Origin: Sulfurovum sp.
Lineage (GTDB): Bacteria > Campylobacterota > Campylobacteria > Campylobacterales > Sulfurovaceae
DNA length: 5,885 bases
Reading direction: 5' to 3'
Assembly (NCBI GenBank): GCA_015661795.1
Contig: DQVJ01000047.1
Location: 1 to 5,885 of the forward strand
The notes beneath the pieces are model-generated. The model saw nothing but the letters and a program-made list of their open reading frames with translations. It did not search any database and was not told where the DNA came from. Of this stretch, positions 4,234 through 5,885 are shown in pieces (the stretch's first letter is position 1; each line of letters opens with the position of its first letter). The position numbers and the translations under genes are program-made.

Positions 4234-5885
4234 TTTTTTCTTTATGTTTACACTTAAAACATTCGTAGACATCTCCGGTTTTCAATGTTTTTTTACCCAT
4301 GGTGTAGTCACATTTTGGACATTTTTTATCTACAGGTTCATAGTTGGCTATAAATTTACATTTTGGGTAGTTAATACATCCAAAGAATTTTCCTCTACGC
4401 CCTTCTCTTTCTTGCAGTTTTCCCCCACATTCAGGACAAGGAACAGTCAGTTCTTTAGCAGGTTCAAGTGATTTGGCGTTTTTACATTTAGGGTAGGCAG
4501 AACAAGCTAAGAACTTTCCTCTTTTTGAATTCTTAATCACCATCATTGCACCACATTTTTCACATTTTTCATCTGTCTCTTCTGGACCTTCTACTTCTGT
4601 ACCATCTGTATTTTTAGTATATTTACATTTGGGAAAATTGGAGCACGCGATAAATTCTCCATAGCGTCCCTTGCGAAGAAGTAGTTCTGAATCACACTTA
4701 GGGCAGTTTTCACCTGTAGGAATAGCAATTTTGAGGCTTTTGATATTTTTTTTGCCTTCTTCAACTTTTTGTAAAAAAGGTGTATAAAAAGCTTTGAGTA
4801 TCGTCTGCCAATCTGTTTTCCCCTCTGCTACTTCATCCAGTGTCTCTTCCATATTGGCAGTAAATCCAGAATCCACTATTTCGGGAAAATGTTTTTCCAG
4901 CATTTCTGTCACAGTAAAAGCTATTTCTGTAGGATGGATACGCTTTTTTTCTAGTTCAATATATTTACGTGTCTGTAATGTTGTAACAGTTGGTGCATAG
5001 GTACTTGGACGTCCAATGCCTAAAGATTCTAATTTTTTAATAAGGCTAGCTTCATTGTAGCGTGCGGGAGGTTCTGTAAAGTGCTGTGTTTGTTTGATAT
5101 CATCAAGGGTGACTGCCTGTCCTTTTTTTAAATCGGGTAGCAGCTTGTCTTTATCACTGTGTCCTGTTGCTCTATAGAAACCATCAAAAAGAAGTTTTCT
5201 GCCAGAAGCCTTAAAGGTACATTTGTCTCCTTTAAACAGTATACTTTGAGATTCCATCTCCGCCTCGGTCATTTGACATGCTAAAAAGCGAGTATAAATG
5301 AGTCGATAGAGTTTGAGTTCATCTACAGAGAGGTAGTCTGCTGCTACTTTACTGTCAAAGTCTATCATTGTTGGGCGTATGGCTTCGTGAGCTTCTTGTG
5401 CCCCTTTGGATTTGGTGACATAGTTCTTTGCTTTGGCAGGTAAATATTTATCCCCGTAAGTTGTTTTGATATATTCACGAGCAGAGCTGACCGCTTCTTT
5501 CGCAAGGTTCATTGAGTCTGTTCTCATATAGGTGATGACTCCCATCGTACCCTTATCAGTCTTGACTCCTTCGTAGAGTTTCTGTGCCACCATCATTGTT
5601 TTTTTCGGGGAGAACCCAAGTTGGGTAGACGCCGCTTGTTGAAGGGTTGATGTCATGAAAGGTGGAGGCGTTTTTGTTTTTCTTTTTGTTTTGTCTATAG
5701 AAGATACGATAAAAGATTCACTTTTTGCAGAAGTGACTATCTCTGTAGCATCAGCTTGTGTTTTAATGGTGAGTTTGTCTATCTTTAATCCATTATAATT
5801 ATAGATAGCCGCATCGATATTTTTTTCAAATAGTGCATCAATGGTCCAAAATTCTTCAGGTTTGAAAGCTTTGATTTCTCTTTCT
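4223..5885 (-). CDS. topA: DNA topoisomerase I, C-terminal part (start lies beyond the window)
   Basis: Type IA topoisomerase that relaxes negative supercoils through a 5'-phosphotyrosyl intermediate. The frame is open to the right edge and 553 residues are visible; the TOPRIM domain and most of domain I are missing, roughly the first quarter. The visible part begins EREIKAFKPEEFW, then TSTLQQAAS (codons from 5653 down), the active-site motif ITYMRTDS (Tyr codon 5530-5528, Arg 5524-5522), HEAIRPT and LGIGRPSTYAPTV, all canonical. The tail carries four Cys4 zinc modules starting at nt 4705, 4564, 4438 and 4321. The first three share the pattern CxxC-x16-C-x5-C with GRYGEFIAC-like centres; the fourth is shorter (CPKC...CFKC). 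The ATG at 5656 is an internal Met, not the start. Its stop (TAA, 4225-4223) lies inside the last codons of the convergent pseudokinase gene. No terminator hairpin is seen after it. Confidence 0.96.
   Translation of the reverse strand, partial: EREIKAFKPEEFWTIDALFEKNIDAAIYNYNGLKIDKLTIKTQADATEIVTSAKSESFIVSSIDKTKRKTKTPPPFMTSTLQQAASTQLGFSPKKTMMVAQKLYEGVKTDKGTMGVITYMRTDSMNLAKEAVSSAREYIKTTYGDKYLPAKAKNYVTKSKGAQEAHEAIRPTMIDFDSKVAADYLSVDELKLYRLIYTRFLACQMTEAEMESQSILFKGDKCTFKASGRKLLFDGFYRATGHSDKDKLLPDLKKGQAVTLDDIKQTQHFTEPPARYNEASLIKKLESLGIGRPSTYAPTVTTLQTRKYIELEKKRIHPTEIAFTVTEMLEKHFPEIVDSGFTANMEETLDEVAEGKTDWQTILKAFYTPFLQKVEEGKKNIKSLKIAIPTGENCPKCDSELLLRKGRYGEFIACSNFPKCKYTKNTDGTEVEGPEETDEKCEKCGAMMVIKNSKRGKFLACSAYPKCKNAKSLEPAKELTVPCPECGGKLQEREGRRGKFFGCINYPKCKFIANYEPVDKKCPKCDYTMGKKTLKTGDVYECFKCKHKEKTTA

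Noticed and set aside
4226..4260. Terminator after gene 2 (T6 run at 4234-4239)
   Set aside because: No stable hairpin precedes the T-run; it is simply the codons of the topA C-terminus read on the other strand.
4244..5000. Plus-strand frames at 4244-4471 and 4794-5000
   Set aside because: Both are shadows of the topA zinc-module and core regions, with no ribosome binding site or recognisable protein.
4223..5656. topA starting at the ATG at 5656
   Set aside because: The frame continues without a stop to the right edge, and the upstream part (EREIKAFKPEEFW and the stretch before TSTLQQAAS) matches TopA, so this Met is internal.

Overview
The window looks like chromosomal DNA of a Campylobacterota (Epsilonproteobacteria) member, probably a Sulfurovum/Sulfurimonas-type organism. 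The evidence is a short BioB that begins directly at the M-EIFLC start typical of this phylum, A+T-rich DNA, extended -10 promoters of the TGnTATAAT type without a clear -35 box, and a gene order topA > bioB > cation/proton antiporter that I recall from Campylobacter jejuni. Assignment to genus is inference.

Layout. On the minus strand, reading right to left, are topA (DNA topoisomerase I; its N-terminal part lies beyond the right edge), bioB (biotin synthase, complete) and the first 52 codons of a CPA2/Kef-type antiporter that runs off the left edge. Between topA and bioB sits a two-gene plus-strand cassette. Gene 1 (1143-1787) is a small membrane protein with a signal peptide, a periplasmic SPOR-like domain, one membrane helix and a cytoplasmic coiled coil. 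Gene 2 (1780-4233) has the same front end, continued by an evolved hybrid histidine kinase (kinase-like core, two receiver-like domains, HPt-like tail). The two genes overlap by 8 bp and must be co-transcribed. The cassette faces away from bioB across a 106-bp (127 bp to the chosen start) intergenic region and runs tail-to-tail into topA with an 11-bp overlap of coding ends.

The main point of interest is gene 2. Every histidine that should carry phosphate is gone: H-box His is Glu186 and HPt His is Val761. The ATP-binding N, G1 and G2 boxes are also degraded, and the first receiver has Lys468 where the phosphorylated Asp should be. The last receiver (Asp620) keeps its full catalytic set. The protein reads as a pseudokinase scaffold with one working phosphoryl-accepting switch, paired with a small membrane partner that shares its sensor domain. 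This arrangement is not one I recognise as described.

The second point is the bioB/gene 1 intergenic region. It is a 57-bp imperfect palindrome (1025-1081) whose two arms each lead into a GCTATAATT-type promoter, as if one promoter had been duplicated in inverted orientation. The bioB promoter lies so close to its ATG that bioB mRNA is probably leaderless. No tRNA, rRNA, CRISPR array or insertion sequence was seen.
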